From Caedimonas sp. (GTDB lineage Bacteria; Pseudomonadota; Alphaproteobacteria; Caedimonadales; Caedimonadaceae): DNA of 64,000 bases. Position 1 is the first letter of the stretch; the number at the start of each line of letters is the position of its first letter. The position numbers were made by a program, and so were the translations under genes. Below the pieces are notes generated by a model. It was not told where the DNA came from. It ran no database searches and saw nothing but the letters and a program-made list of their open reading frames with translations. The stretch is taken from positions 99,005-163,004 of the forward strand of contig JAEUKR010000039.1 in NCBI GenBank assembly GCA_016794245.1, given 5' to 3'. Below are positions 26,412 to 36,260 of this stretch, piece after piece.

Positions 26412-26645
26412 ATGAAAATCATGCATAAAAAGGTTTTAAAATTGTTATTTTGGGTCTATAAGAAGAGCATTTCGCCTTTCTTGCCTTGTGCATGTCGCTT
26501 CTTCCCGACGTGTTCAGAATATGCTTATATAGCGACTCAAAGGCATGGTGTTTGGAAAGGGGGATGGTTGACTTTGAAAAGACTTGCAAAATGCCATCCT
26601 TGGGGACATGCAGGCATTGATTACCCTCCTGACGTTCTCTCTTAA
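26412..26645 (+). CDS. yidD: Membrane protein insertion efficiency factor YidD
   Basis: YidD is a small membrane-associated protein that assists YidC-dependent insertion. The 77-residue product has the family motifs [26 protein letters not shown], with the conserved cysteines, and [24 protein letters not shown]. An in-frame ATG three codons later (26421) is an equally good start. It is separated from rnpA by about 120 bases and lies just upstream of yidC. Confidence 0.95.
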   Translation: MKIMHKKVLKLLFWVYKKSISPFLPCACRFFPTCSEYAYIATQRHGVWKGGWLTLKRLAKCHPWGHAGIDYPPDVLS

Positions 26646-26665
26646 TATGAAATTTGGATAAAGTG

Positions 26666-28387
26666 ATGGATCAAGACGAAAAACGAAATTTATGGATCGC
26701 CGTTATTCTCTCAACGTTGATTTTTTTGGGTTGGAATTACTTTTTTGATCGACCTGAGAAGAGAGTCTCTTCGGCGACGCAATCTTCAAGGGCAATCACA
26801 CCGACTCCCTCTGTGACTTTGACGCCGCCTGCGCCTTTGACGCGCGAAGATGCCCTGAAAGAGACGCAGCGCATCCAGATTGATACTCCTGAACTTAAAG
26901 GTTCTATAAATTTAAAAGGAGCCAGGATTGATCACCTGATCCTCAAGAATTATCATATGTCCGTTGATCCTCAAAGTCCGAATGTCGAGTTGCTTGAACC
27001 TGAAGGGACGGAACATCCCTATTACCTGGAATTTGGTTGGTCCAGTGAGAAAAAGTCTGTGACCCTGCCAGATGCTTCTACTGTCTGGAGGGCGGATCAT
27101 ACGATCTTGACGCCTTCTACCCCTGTAACGTTAAGAGCTGAGAACGGTCAGGGCATTGTCTTTGAGAAAATCATCACCGTCGATGAAAAGTATCTCTTTA
27201 CCGTGACGCAAAGAGTGACGAACCGTTCCGGAGAAACGCTTCCCCTTCATTGTTATGGGCTTGTTGAGCGTCATGGTACTCCTGAGACGCAAGGCTTTTT
27301 TATTCTTCATGAAGGCCCGATCGGTTTTCTGAACGACAAGTTGGTGGAAGTTTCCTATAAGGATTTGAAAAAATCTCCAACCCTTCAGGATACCATAGGG
27401 GGGTGGATCGGTATGACTGATAAATATTGGCTGACGGCGCTGATCCCCGATCAAAAGAAAGCGCTTAAGACCGCTTTTCGCGAGACAGGAGGCGAAGGAC
27501 AGGAACGGTATCAGGCAAATTTTGTCACGGATCTCCATATCTTGAAGCCCGGAGAAGCCTTTGAGAATACAAGCTGTTTTTTTACAGGGCCTAAAGTGCT
27601 TGAGACTCTGGACGGTTATGAAGAAAAGTTAGGTGTGAAGCACTTTGATCTGGCGGTTGACTTTGGCTGGTTCTACTTCTTGACCAAACCCATTTTTTAT
27701 ATTCTTACCTGGACACACAAATGGCTTGGCAACTTTGGTTTGGCGATTATGTTATTGACAGTCATCCTGAAGCTTGCGTTTTTTCCGTTAGCTAACAAAT
27801 CGTATCGTTCTATGGGGCGTATGAAAAAACTTCAACCAGAGATGGAAAAGATTCGTGCGCGGTACGGTGATGACAAGCTGCGTATGAATCAGGAAGTCAT
27901 GGAGCTGTATAAGCGGGAAAAAGTGAATCCGATGGCTGGATGTTTGCCGATGTTCATTCAAATTCCGGTCTTCTTTGCTCTATATAAAGTCCTTTTCATT
28001 TCTATTGAAATGCGTCATGCGCCTTTTTATGGATGGATTCATGATTTGTCAGCGCCTGATCCCACAACAATTTTCAATCTTTTTGGCTTAATTCCCTGGA
28101 CGCCTCCCCTTTTCCTGATGTTAGGAGCTTGGCCCTTGATTATGGGCGTTACCATGTTTGTTCAGCAAAGATTAAATCCTCCGCCAGCTGACCCGATGCA
28201 GGCGAAGGTGTTTATGCTGATGCCGCTTCTCTTCACGTATATGCTGGCCTCGTTTCCGTCAGGCCTTGTCATTTATTGGACGTGGAATAACATTCTGACG
28301 ATTGCCCAGCAATGGACGATGATGCGACTGGATACTCGTACGGAGCCTGCAAAGATGACCCTGTCCAAAACGCGCAAGAAAAAGTAA
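26666..28387 (+). CDS. yidC: Membrane protein insertase YidC
   Basis: YidC inserts and folds inner-membrane proteins, alone or with SecYEG. The 573-residue protein has an N-terminal anchor (NLWIAVILSTLIFLGWNYFF), a large periplasmic beta-supersandwich domain, then the conserved five-helix core with NKSYRSMGRMKKLQPEMEKI, NPMAGCLPMFIQIPVFFALYKVL and a C-terminal helix ending FPSGLVIYWTWNNILTIAQQ. The ATG at 26666 follows GGATAAAG; a TTG four codons upstream is less likely. The engB start lies one base after its stop. Confidence 0.96.
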   Translation: MDQDEKRNLWIAVILSTLIFLGWNYFFDRPEKRVSSATQSSRAITPTPSVTLTPPAPLTREDALKETQRIQIDTPELKGSINLKGARIDHLILKNYHMSVDPQSPNVELLEPEGTEHPYYLEFGWSSEKKSVTLPDASTVWRADHTILTPSTPVTLRAENGQGIVFEKIITVDEKYLFTVTQRVTNRSGETLPLHCYGLVERHGTPETQGFFILHEGPIGFLNDKLVEVSYKDLKKSPTLQDTIGGWIGMTDKYWLTALIPDQKKALKTAFRETGGEGQERYQANFVTDLHILKPGEAFENTSCFFTGPKVLETLDGYEEKLGVKHFDLAVDFGWFYFLTKPIFYILTWTHKWLGNFGLAIMLLTVILKLAFFPLANKSYRSMGRMKKLQPEMEKIRARYGDDKLRMNQEVMELYKREKVNPMAGCLPMFIQIPVFFALYKVLFISIEMRHAPFYGWIHDLSAPDPTTIFNLFGLIPWTPPLFLMLGAWPLIMGVTMFVQQRLNPPPADPMQAKVFMLMPLLFTYMLASFPSGLVIYWTWNNILTIAQQWTMMRLDTRTEPAKMTLSKTRKKK

Positions 28388-28388
28388 A

Positions 28389-29030
28389 ATGCTGGATGAG
28401 CAAGCGATCCGAAAGTTATTTTCAAGCTCTCCCCAGTTTTTGCGAGGGGTCAATGCTTTAAGTGATTTGCCGCCTGTCGATCTTCCGGAAATCGCTTTTG
28501 CGGGACGGTCCAACGTGGGGAAATCGAGTTTAATCAATGCGTTGTTTAATCGCAGTGATTTGGCGCGTACATCTAACACGCCTGGACGGACGCAGCAGTT
28601 GAATTTCTTTCAGGTGCAAGATCTTTTTATTCTTGTGGATTTACCTGGCTATGGGTATGCTCAAGCTTCAAAAAAAGTGATTAATTCCTGGAATAATCTG
28701 CTTCGAATGTATCTTAAAGGACGTCCAACCCTCAAGCGTGTCTATATTTTGATTGACAGCCGCCATGGGTTTAAAACCAATGACCTGGAAATGATGAAGA
28801 TGTTGGATGAAGCGGCTGTGTCCTATCAGGTCATTTTGACAAAAACGGATCAGCTTAACACGGTTCTTTTGAGTTCTGTTTATGATAAAGTGGTTCGAGA
28901 TCTTGGAAAACATCCTGCCGCTCATCCTGATGTTCTGGTCACGAGTTCTCGCGAAAGACAGGGCATAGAAGAAGTGCAAGCGGCGATCTATACCCAAAGT
29001 ATTTCAAGATGTGGAATGGCGGATGAGTGA
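28389..29030 (+). CDS. engB: Ribosome-biogenesis GTPase EngB (YsxC/YihA) with a repeat-derived end
   Basis: EngB is a GTPase needed for large-subunit ribosome assembly. The G motifs are GRSNVGKSS (G1), TPGRTQQ (G2-G3 side), DLPGYG (G3), LTKTDQL (G4) and VTSSRERQG (G5 side). The last helix, IEEVQAAIY, runs into a reverse-oriented type A repeat starting at 28990, which encodes residues 201-213 and the stop. The GTPase fold should be intact, with only its extreme C-terminus replaced. It completes the rpmH-to-engB cluster. Confidence 0.94.
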   Translation: MLDEQAIRKLFSSSPQFLRGVNALSDLPPVDLPEIAFAGRSNVGKSSLINALFNRSDLARTSNTPGRTQQLNFFQVQDLFILVDLPGYGYAQASKKVINSWNNLLRMYLKGRPTLKRVYILIDSRHGFKTNDLEMMKMLDEAAVSYQVILTKTDQLNTVLLSSVYDKVVRDLGKHPAAHPDVLVTSSRERQGIEEVQAAIYTQSISRCGMADE

Positions 29031-29115
29031 CGAGTCCCGTACAGCGTAAGATAAGTACCTGAGCAGGACGAATCCCGACGTCCAACACCACCACAGTTTG
29101 AAAGACGAAGGGTAT
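28990..29115 (-). repeat. Type A repeat, reverse orientation, overlapping the engB 3' end
   Basis: It begins ATACCCAAAGTATTTCAAGA and ends TTTGAAAGACGAAGGGTAT, with TGAGCAGGACGAATCCCGAC inside. The first 41 bases are coding sequence of engB including its stop; the rest lies in the gap before the IalB-like gene. Both flanks read TA next to the ends. Confidence 0.8.
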
Positions 29116-29127
29116 ATACTGTTGCCT

Positions 29128-29155
29128 TTGATAAAGAACTTACTGATGATAAATT
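29128..29155 (+). promoter_or_regulatory. Candidate promoter for the IalB-like gene
   Basis: TTGATA at 29128-29133 and TAAATT at 29150-29155 are 16 bases apart and about 40 bases upstream of the GTG start, just outside the type A repeat. Confidence 0.4.
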
Positions 29156-29195
29156 GTAAATGAACTTGTCTATATAAAGATAAAGGGATCCATCC

Positions 29196-29759
29196 GTGGC
29201 GTATATTTTTCTTTTATTAACGGTTATTTTCCAGTTGTCTTTGCCTGCCGTGGCTAAGCAAAAAGAAACGCAAGCAGAAAATTATCCTAGAAAAACAGGC
29301 CCTAGAAAAATAGGAGAGTTCGAAGATTGGCGCGCTTTCGTCTCGGAAGAAAACAGCAAGAAAATATGCTATATCGTAAGTTTCTCCAAAACGCAGAAGG
29401 GAAACTATAAAAAACGAGGCAAACCCTACATCATGATTACACACCGTCCCGAAGATAAAAGCTATAATGTCGTCAGTGTTCATGCAGGATACAAATTTTT
29501 AAAAGACAGCAAACCGCGCGTCATTGTCATGATTGGCAAAACGAAAAAGGAATATGAGCTTTTTGTGAAGGGTGAATCTGCATGGGCGCCGTCAGATGAG
29601 GTTGATCAGGAACTGACGAAGATGATTACGAAACTGGGAGAAAGTTTAACAGTTAAGGGAGAATCTTTTAAAGGAACAAAAATCACAGACACGTATTCTC
29701 TTAAAGGTTCTTTAGCTGCATATAAAGCGATTTCCCAGGAATGTAACTTCAAATTTTAG
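29196..29759 (+). CDS. Invasion-associated locus B (IalB) family protein
   Basis: The 187-residue product has a cleavable signal peptide ([19 protein letters not shown]) and an IalB-like domain: [20 protein letters not shown], then the [20 protein letters not shown] core and a final cysteine in SQECNF that could pair with the early Cys. IalB proteins were named in Bartonella for a role in red-cell invasion, but relatives occur in many alphaproteobacteria and the biochemical role is unclear. The GTG start follows AAAGGGA. Its stop overlaps the convergent trpS stop by 4 bases. Confidence 0.78.
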   Translation: MAYIFLLLTVIFQLSLPAVAKQKETQAENYPRKTGPRKIGEFEDWRAFVSEENSKKICYIVSFSKTQKGNYKKRGKPYIMITHRPEDKSYNVVSVHAGYKFLKDSKPRVIVMIGKTKKEYELFVKGESAWAPSDEVDQELTKMITKLGESLTVKGESFKGTKITDTYSLKGSLAAYKAISQECNFKF

Positions 29760-30754
29760 GCGGCTAAAAAGCCCACGAGTTTGTGAACCTCGCTCAGGTT
29801 TTTTTCTGAAAGTCCGCAAGCTCGCTCTTTCCCTTCTTTAAGACAGGCATCAATCATAAGAGGATCCTGAAGAAGTTTGAGAGTTTCTGTGCGTATAGGA
29901 CCTAATACGCTCACAATGATTTCTGTCAATGCCGGTTTAAAGATCGAGAACGATGCGCCTGCGAATTCTTTCAAAACGTCTTGAGGAGATTTATGCGCAA
30001 GCGCCCCATAAATTGTCACCAGGTTTCTGGCTTCCGGTCTGTGTTCAAGATCTTTTATTTCGGCAGGAAGAGGTTCAGGGTCTGTTTTTGCTTTACGAAT
30101 TTTTAGCACGATACTATCCGCATCATCCAGTAAATGAATGCGTGAAAAATCCGAGGGATCCGATTTGCTCATTTTTTTCGTTCCGTCCCGCAAGCTCATA
30201 ACGCGCGGCGCGGGGCCTTGAATGAGAGGCTCAGGCAAGGGAAAGTAATCGACGCCAAAATGTCTGTTAAAAGCGCCAGCAATGTCGCGGGCTAGTTCCA
30301 AATGCTGTTTCTGATCTTCTCCCACAGGAACATGCGTCGCCTTATAAAGCAAAACATCGGCGGCCATCAAAACGGGGTAAGCGTAAAGGCCTAAACAAGC
30401 GTGCTCGCGATTTTTACCGGCTTTGTCCTTGAATTGCGTCATGCGATTAAGCCATCCAAGAGGGGTGAAGCAACCCAGGATCCATGCAAGCTCACTATGA
30501 CCTGACACATGACTTTGCACAAACAAAGCGCTTTTTTGGGGATTGATACCCGCCGCGATAAAGCTGGCTGCAACTTCCCGTGTCGCTTGGCGTAACGCCT
30601 GAGGGTCTTGAGGAACCGTCATGGCGTGAAGGTCCACAATGCAAAACAGACACTCATGCGTGTTTTGCAGGGCGCCCCAGTTCTTGATCGCCCCCAGATA
30701 ATTTCCAAGGGTTAAATGTCCTGAAGGCTGAATACCAGAAAAAATACGGTTCAT
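29756..30754 (-). CDS. trpS: Tryptophanyl-tRNA synthetase
   Basis: TrpRS charges tRNA-Trp. The class I motifs are [11 protein letters not shown] (the HIGH equivalent) at the N-terminus and KMSKS in [27 protein letters not shown] and [17 protein letters not shown] are typical. The ATG at 30754 ([12 protein letters not shown]) gives the family start in 332 residues; the frame is open 6 codons upstream, inside murJ. It follows murJ by 4 bases, a common alphaproteobacterial pair. Confidence 0.95.
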   Translation of the reverse strand: MNRIFSGIQPSGHLTLGNYLGAIKNWGALQNTHECLFCIVDLHAMTVPQDPQALRQATREVAASFIAAGINPQKSALFVQSHVSGHSELAWILGCFTPLGWLNRMTQFKDKAGKNREHACLGLYAYPVLMAADVLLYKATHVPVGEDQKQHLELARDIAGAFNRHFGVDYFPLPEPLIQGPAPRVMSLRDGTKKMSKSDPSDFSRIHLLDDADSIVLKIRKAKTDPEPLPAEIKDLEHRPEARNLVTIYGALAHKSPQDVLKEFAGASFSIFKPALTEIIVSVLGPIRTETLKLLQDPLMIDACLKEGKERACGLSEKNLSEVHKLVGFLAA

Positions 30755-30758
30755 ATCA

Positions 30759-32333
30759 TCATCTTTCGTCATAACCAGAGATATTCTTATCCTTGCGGAA
30801 TTGAAGTTGAAAGTCTTTTAAATCAAAAGCGCCCGTCAATCTGGCAAGAACAAAAAATCCGAAAATTCCGCCTCCCACCATCACGAAAAGAGCGATGAAT
30901 TGAGAGAAGAACGTACTTTCCAAAGCCTCTGAGGATACTTTTTTCAGCGCCAGGATCCAAAAAGATGTCGCAAAAGAGGAAAGAGCCACTCGCGGTAAAA
31001 AGCGTCGAAAGCGGTCATTAAATTGGAACGCTCCTCGTTGCCACAAGATAATACCTGACAAGGCGGCATTCATCCAGGCTGAGATGGCTGTCGCAAGGGC
31101 AATGCCCACATGTTGAAGAGATTTAAGCAAAGAAAGGCTGATGAGAACATTCGCTATGACAGAGAGGATACCAATAATGACAGGCGTTTTCGTATCTTCA
31201 CGCGCAAAAAAACTGGTCGTGAAAATTTTAATCAGGACATAGGCGGGAAGTCCTGCTGCTAGCACCATCAAGGCTCTTGCTGTCGGCAACGTTGAAGCAC
31301 TGTTGAATTCATGATGTTCATACGTCACCTTAATCAGGGGTTCTGCCAGAAGGATGAGTCCCAGTGTCGCAGGCAGCGTAAAAAGCAGCGTATATTCAAG
31401 AGCAAGGTTTTGGCTTTCCTCAGCGCCGGCAATATCGCCGGTGCGAATTTTTTTGGAAAGAAGAGGCAAAAGAGCCGTTCCCACGGCCGTTCCTAAAACA
31501 CTCAGCGGCAGCTGATTTAAACGATCGGCATAGTGGATATAGGAAATCCCCCCTGCTGGCAACAGCGAGGCAATTAAGGTATCAATAAATATGCTTAGTT
31601 GCACAACGCCTGATCCTGCGGCCGCGGGAGCCATAAGTTTGAAGAATCTTTTGACCTCGGATGTCCAGCGTGGCTTGACCCAGGATAGGACAATCCCTCG
31701 ACGCGCGAGAGGAATGATAACCCACAGAAGCTGAACAATGCCGCAAGCCAGAATCCCAATCGAAAAAGCGTATCCCGCTTGTGTGTTTGTCCCCCATAAT
31801 AAGACATAAACCGTCAATATGACGGCGATATTTCCCATCATGGGTGAGGACGCGACCGCTGCGAATTTCTCATAAGAATTCAAGATGCCGCTGTATAGCG
31901 CTGTCAACGAAATCAGAAAGATAAAAGGGAAGGTGAGGCGGCTGAATTCGATCGCCAAAGCCATTCGTTCAGGCGTCGCCTTAAAGCCTGGGACGAAAAG
32001 AGGCATAAGAATGGGAAGAAAAAGCTCTGCCAGGACGACCAACCCCAATGAAATCAGGGTGAGAAGGGCGAGAATTTCTTCCGCGAACGATTTGGCTTTT
32101 TGCTCTCCCTTGGTTGCAAGAAGTCCTGAAAATAGAGGTACGAAGGCGGCATTCATAGCGCCTTCCGCCAAAATGCGTCGAAAAACGGACGGCAGTTTGA
32201 GGGCAATAATAAAAGCGTCGGAAACCGCCCCTGCTCCCAACAGGGAAGCCATAAGCATTTCGCGTATAAAACCCATCAAGCGGCTGCCTATCGTAAAGGC
32301 GCCTATCGTCGTCATAGAGCGTAGTAACTTCAT
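30759..32333 (-). CDS. murJ: Lipid II flippase MurJ, copy 1 (trpS-proximal)
   Basis: MurJ flips lipid II across the inner membrane for peptidoglycan synthesis. The 524-residue protein is hydrophobic throughout with the usual 14-helix pattern. Residues matching the essential charged positions of E. coli MurJ are present: the SR and FIRE arginines, [11 protein letters not shown] and the later YADRLNQLP. It lies next to trpS, the usual alphaproteobacterial site, which suggests it is the ancestral copy. The ATG at 32333 follows GGTGGA. A second murJ lies 22 bases upstream in the same operon. Confidence 0.92.
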   Translation of the reverse strand: MKLLRSMTTIGAFTIGSRLMGFIREMLMASLLGAGAVSDAFIIALKLPSVFRRILAEGAMNAAFVPLFSGLLATKGEQKAKSFAEEILALLTLISLGLVVLAELFLPILMPLFVPGFKATPERMALAIEFSRLTFPFIFLISLTALYSGILNSYEKFAAVASSPMMGNIAVILTVYVLLWGTNTQAGYAFSIGILACGIVQLLWVIIPLARRGIVLSWVKPRWTSEVKRFFKLMAPAAAGSGVVQLSIFIDTLIASLLPAGGISYIHYADRLNQLPLSVLGTAVGTALLPLLSKKIRTGDIAGAEESQNLALEYTLLFTLPATLGLILLAEPLIKVTYEHHEFNSASTLPTARALMVLAAGLPAYVLIKIFTTSFFAREDTKTPVIIGILSVIANVLISLSLLKSLQHVGIALATAISAWMNAALSGIILWQRGAFQFNDRFRRFLPRVALSSFATSFWILALKKVSSEALESTFFSQFIALFVMVGGGIFGFFVLARLTGAFDLKDFQLQFRKDKNISGYDER

Positions 32334-32355
32334 TCCACCATGAACCTTAACATAC

Positions 32356-33924
32356 TTAGTGCGACCTTTCCTGTTTAGTCTCCCGCGCTGACTTTATGAT
32401 TCCTTTCAGGTCTTCCCAAGCCACTGCGCCTGTCAAAAGGCTTGTGAGAAGGTAAATCATCAGGCCTCCTAAAATCACGCTTGAAAGAATGCTCGCCTGT
32501 AAAACAATGTGTGTACCATTGTAAGGGCAGTAGAGCTGAATAATGATTAGAAAAATACCCATCATCAATGAAGATAAGACGATACGGGGAAATCTGTTCT
32601 TAAATCGGTGATCCAGAACCAGTTGACCCCGACGCTTGAGAAAAAAGGCAAGTATCGCCGCATGAACCCAGGCGGACATCGAGGTAGCCATGGCAATCCC
32701 CACATGCTTGAAAGGACCCATCAATAAAAAGTTCAGCATTAAATTGAGCGCAAAGGCAACGATGCCTACTTTAGCCGGTGTACCCATATCATAGCGCGCA
32801 AAAAAACTTGTCGAAAGAATCTTGATGAATACGTAAGCGGGAAGCCCTGAGGCGAAAGCACTGAGAGTTTTTGCGGTTTCGATAACATTTTCATGTTGAA
32901 AGGCGTTCCGTTCAAATAGCACTGTCATGACAGGTTCGGAAAAGACCATCAACGCCATAGAGGCAGGCAATGTCAGCATAAGCGCAATTTCAAGCCCCCG
33001 ATTCTGGATATACTGCGCTTTCTCATCAAGGTTCTGCTGAAGATGCGATGATAAAATCGGCAACAATGCTGTACTTAGGGCAACTCCGATGAGACTTAGG
33101 GGCAGCTGATTCAGTCGGTCGGCATAATACAGGTAAGACAAGGCGCCTGTGGGAAGAAAAGAAGCAATCATCATATCGCTCAGAAGATTGATCTGGACCA
33201 CCCCCGCTCCAAACGCCGCGGGAACGATCGCCTTGAGAAGATTATTTACGGCGGGCGTTCGTCGCGGCATTCTCAGACGTAAAGCGATCCCGGCGCGATG
33301 GGCCGCCCAAAACACCCATAAAAACTGGCAAATCCCCGCGATAAGCGCGCCAAAAGACAAAGCGTGTCCAGGGGTTTCAAAACAGGAAGCGCTTGAGACA
33401 AGACTTAAAATCATGATGATGTTCAGAAAAATAGGCGCCGAAGAAGCAGCGGAAAACTTGCCGTGTGAATTCAAGACGCCACCGATCAAAGCCGCCAGGG
33501 AAATAAATAAAATATAGGGAAATGTAATTCGGGCAAAGGTGATCGTTATCTCCATACGCTCTGGCGTTGCTTTAAATCCTGGGGCTACAATATGTATCAA
33601 TTGTGGCATGAAGACTTCAAAGACGGCGACAAGGAAAACCAGCGCCAGCAAGAGCATGGCAAACACTTCTTCTGCGGCGCGTTGCGCTTTTTCAAGTCCT
33701 TTGCTGGCGTAAAGCCGCGCGTACAAAGGCACAAAAGCAGCATTGAGCACCCCTTCCGCAAAAAGACGGCGGAAGAAGTTGGGCAGCTTAAAAGCGGCAA
33801 AAAAGGCGTCCGCAAGCGGGCTGGCTCCTAACAAGGCTGCAATCAAAATATCACGGACAAACCCCAGAATTCGGGAGAGGGCGATGAATAGTCCGATTGT
33901 GGACATCGATCTGATCAGTTTCAA
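32356..33924 (-). CDS. Lipid II flippase MurJ, copy 2 (tandem paralogue)
   Basis: The product aligns along its whole length with the downstream mur[51 protein letters not shown] and [12 protein letters not shown]. All the key arginines and the aspartate are kept, so both copies look functional. I chose a TTG at 33924 matching the start of the other copy, with GGGGGTG just upstream; the frame is open five codons further. Divergence between the copies is considerable, so the duplication is old. It could flip a different lipid-linked substrate, which is inference. Confidence 0.9.
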   Translation of the reverse strand: MKLIRSMSTIGLFIALSRILGFVRDILIAALLGASPLADAFFAAFKLPNFFRRLFAEGVLNAAFVPLYARLYASKGLEKAQRAAEEVFAMLLLALVFLVAVFEVFMPQLIHIVAPGFKATPERMEITITFARITFPYILFISLAALIGGVLNSHGKFSAASSAPIFLNIIMILSLVSSASCFETPGHALSFGALIAGICQFLWVFWAAHRAGIALRLRMPRRTPAVNNLLKAIVPAAFGAGVVQINLLSDMMIASFLPTGALSYLYYADRLNQLPLSLIGVALSTALLPILSSHLQQNLDEKAQYIQNRGLEIALMLTLPASMALMVFSEPVMTVLFERNAFQHENVIETAKTLSAFASGLPAYVFIKILSTSFFARYDMGTPAKVGIVAFALNLMLNFLLMGPFKHVGIAMATSMSAWVHAAILAFFLKRRGQLVLDHRFKNRFPRIVLSSLMMGIFLIIIQLYCPYNGTHIVLQASILSSVILGGLMIYLLTSLLTGAVAWEDLKGIIKSARETKQERSH

Positions 33925-33993
33925 AATCAGCACCCCCAAAATTTCTTAAAATGTAGTGTCTTTAGCATAGATTATAGTCGAGGTAAATAAACT

Positions 33994-34053
33994 ATGCCCT
34001 TTGCCTTTCAAAATTCCGGGGCGTTGAGGGTCAGATTTCGTCCTGCTCTCTCC
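33994..34053 (+). repeat. Type A repeat, left half only
   Basis: ATGCCCTTTGCCTTTCAAAA and GTTGAGGGTCAGATTTCGTC match the left half of type A; the right half is missing. It lies just upstream of the second murJ gene. Confidence 0.65.
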
Positions 34054-34676
34054 AAACGATTCCAAGCCACAGAGAAAATCAAAAAGACTGGATTGTTGTG
34101 ACTCTCTCGGCGCCTCATCATGACAAAATAACCATCATAAGAGATATGATCGCACTTTTCCTCGCCGTCGTCAGTCCAAGTAAAGCGATTCAGAGACCAA
34201 AATCAAAGGGTCGTCGTATCAATCTTAACATTTATTTTACGCTTGGATGCTGTAATGACGTTCAGTGAAGACAAGTTGATGCTGAAAATGATTTCAAAAA
34301 AAATTGATGTGGCGCTTCCCCTTGAATTGACAAAACCTGACTCATATCCTGAAGGTGAGAAGTTTTCCAGAAGCAGGAAAAATCTGGTCGTTCATTCTTT
34401 TGCAGAGTTGGTAGAAAATCTTGCTGAAAAAGAAACGAGAGACAGTAACGACTGATGGTGCTAGTTTTTGCAGGAAACACGGCTTAACGGTTGTCGCTGT
34501 ATGGCCCTCCTGTCGATCCTGAAGCTTTAAACAATAATGCTTGCGGAAAAAGGCGCTTTCGTATACCGTAACGCCATGATTATTTTAAAAGTACAACTGT
34601 TCAAGTCTGATCTTCTGCGACTTAGCGGCTTTCGCAGCTGCTAACTGATTCCGTTCCTCTTCCCTTTTTTATGGTT

Positions 34677-34804
34677 ATACCCTTCGCCTTTCAAAATCCG
34701 GGAGTACTGGAGGTCGCGGGATTCGTCCTTCTCGCGTATTTATCATACGCTGCGCGAGGTTCACCGCTCGTCCGCCTCCTTGGATCTCGAAATCCTTTGG
34801 GAAT
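34677..34804 (+). repeat. Type A repeat, near complete
   Basis: It begins ATACCCTTCGCCTTTCAAAA, continues with GGGATTCGTCCTTCTCGCGT and ends TCTCGAAATCCTTTGGGAAT. It ends about 40 bases upstream of the MFS start codon. Confidence 0.8.
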
Positions 34805-34843
34805 ACATCTTAATTTCTTATGCTGTTTTTAATTGAGGTTAAA

Positions 34844-36076
34844 ATGAGTTCGATCAAGCCGTTTTTATCTTGGATCATTTGGTTTCTGGTAACTTCTTTC
34901 TACATTTTTCAATATGTCTTGAGAGTTTCGCCGAGCATCATGATGTCAGATATTATGGAGAAATATCATGTTGACGCGCATCAGTTTGGGATCTTTTCAG
35001 GCGCCTATTATTTAGGATATGCCCTGATGCATATTCCGATTGGGGTGTTCCTTGATCGTATAGGCGCTAAAAAAGTCGTTTCTTTAAGCGTCCTTATCAG
35101 TATTGTTGGATTACTTCCCCTCATGATGGGGCATTGCTGGATGTGCGCGATCCTGGGACGCTTTCTTGTGGGAGCTGGATCCTCAGGGGCAATTTTAGGC
35201 GTGTTTAATGTCATTCGGCTTTATTTTCCTGAGCGATGGTTCTCGCGACTTCTGGGGGTTTCTGTAACGCTTGGACTGTTGGGCGCTATTTATGGAGGTC
35301 GCCCCGTTCATGAGTTGATCATGATGTCTTCATGGCAGCAGGTCTTGCAATATTTTGTCATTGCAGGCGCTCTTCTGGCTTCTCTTGTTTTTATCCTGAC
35401 GCCAAAGTCTGACACGGCTTTGCCTGCTCATCTATCTGTCAAAAGTGAGATAAAGGAAGTTCTCGCTAATAAAAAAGTGATGTTGACTGCGCTTTTTGCC
35501 GCCCTGATGGTGGGGCCTCTGGAAGGATTTGCCGATGTTTGGGGCGTGAGTTTTTTTCAAGTCGTTTACGGGATGGAACGGGCGAAGGCCGCTTCTTTGC
35601 CTTCCCTGATTTTTTTAGGGATGTGTGCCGGGTCTTTGATTCTTCCGGCGATTGCTGAAAAATTCAAGATTTATCGCCAGATCGTGTTGACGTCGGCAAT
35701 GGTGATGGCGGGACTTTTTTTCTTGCTGCTTTTCTCAAGATTGCACAGTGGAAGCTTGCAGGTTGTCATGTTTTGCACCGGTGTTTTCTCAGCTTATCAA
35801 ATCCTTGCGATTTATCTCAATAGTTTGAATGCGCCTGCCGCGTATAGCAGCCTCGTGACGGCAATAACCAATATGGTCATCATGTCTTTTGGTTATGTTT
35901 TTCATAGCGCAATTGGCATGGTCATGACCTGGGTATGGGATGGCGCAATCAAGGGTTCCGTTCCCGTTTACCAAAGCGAATCTTATATCTATGGATTGTT
36001 TATTATCCCTGTTGCGCTGCTGGTTTCTTTTATTGGCTTTGTGAGGTTGGGATATCTTGAGTCAAGGGTGAAATAA
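34844..36076 (+). CDS. Major facilitator superfamily transporter
   Basis: The 410-residue protein has about 12 membrane segments and the MFS loop motif GVFLDRIGAKK between helices 2 and 3. The early YVLRVSPSIMMSDI segment occurs in a subgroup common in intracellular alpha- and gammaproteobacteria, but the substrate cannot be read from sequence. The ATG at 34844 follows TTGAGGTT; the frame opens 8 codons upstream. It stands alone between a repeat and rseP. Confidence 0.85.
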   Translation: MSSIKPFLSWIIWFLVTSFYIFQYVLRVSPSIMMSDIMEKYHVDAHQFGIFSGAYYLGYALMHIPIGVFLDRIGAKKVVSLSVLISIVGLLPLMMGHCWMCAILGRFLVGAGSSGAILGVFNVIRLYFPERWFSRLLGVSVTLGLLGAIYGGRPVHELIMMSSWQQVLQYFVIAGALLASLVFILTPKSDTALPAHLSVKSEIKEVLANKKVMLTALFAALMVGPLEGFADVWGVSFFQVVYGMERAKAASLPSLIFLGMCAGSLILPAIAEKFKIYRQIVLTSAMVMAGLFFLLLFSRLHSGSLQVVMFCTGVFSAYQILAIYLNSLNAPAAYSSLVTAITNMVIMSFGYVFHSAIGMVMTWVWDGAIKGSVPVYQSESYIYGLFIIPVALLVSFIGFVRLGYLESRVK

Positions 36077-36147
36077 AAGAAAGAGGAGGAAGAGGCAACG
36101 GTGCTGCAACGGCGAAAGAAGGCAGACTTAATAAGACCTCTGTCTAA

Positions 36148-36178
36148 CTCTCCTCTTACGATGCCGTGGAGAGGAGAG
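36148..36178 (+). terminator. Hairpin after the MFS gene, possible terminator
   Basis: CTCTCCTC and GAGGAGAG form an 8-base stem with a 15-base loop, 72 bases after the MFS stop. The nearest T-run starts about 13 bases past the stem, so this is a weak terminator candidate, or a hairpin in the rseP leader. Confidence 0.35.
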
Positions 36179-36260
36179 AAATATCCTGATTTTTCTTGCT
36201 TAATCGCGGTTAGACTCTTAAACTTCAAAAATTAAAAGTGATGCAACAATGGAAGATATC

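Larger units (their letters stand above)
33925..34843. other. Long intergenic region with repeats and doubtful short ORFs
   Basis: About 900 bases separate the murJ pair from the divergent MFS gene. Besides two type A pieces it holds short open frames, the longest being 70 codons at 34243-34455 (from a TTG; from an internal ATG at 34255 it reads MTFSEDKLMLK). None has a clear ribosome site or recognisable domain. The stretch may contain a decayed gene, but I cannot identify one. Confidence 0.5.

Noticed and set aside
34243..34455. Possible 70-residue protein in the murJ-MFS gap
   Set aside because: It has no clear ribosome site, no recognised domain, and lies in a repeat-rich region; I note it only in the gap description.
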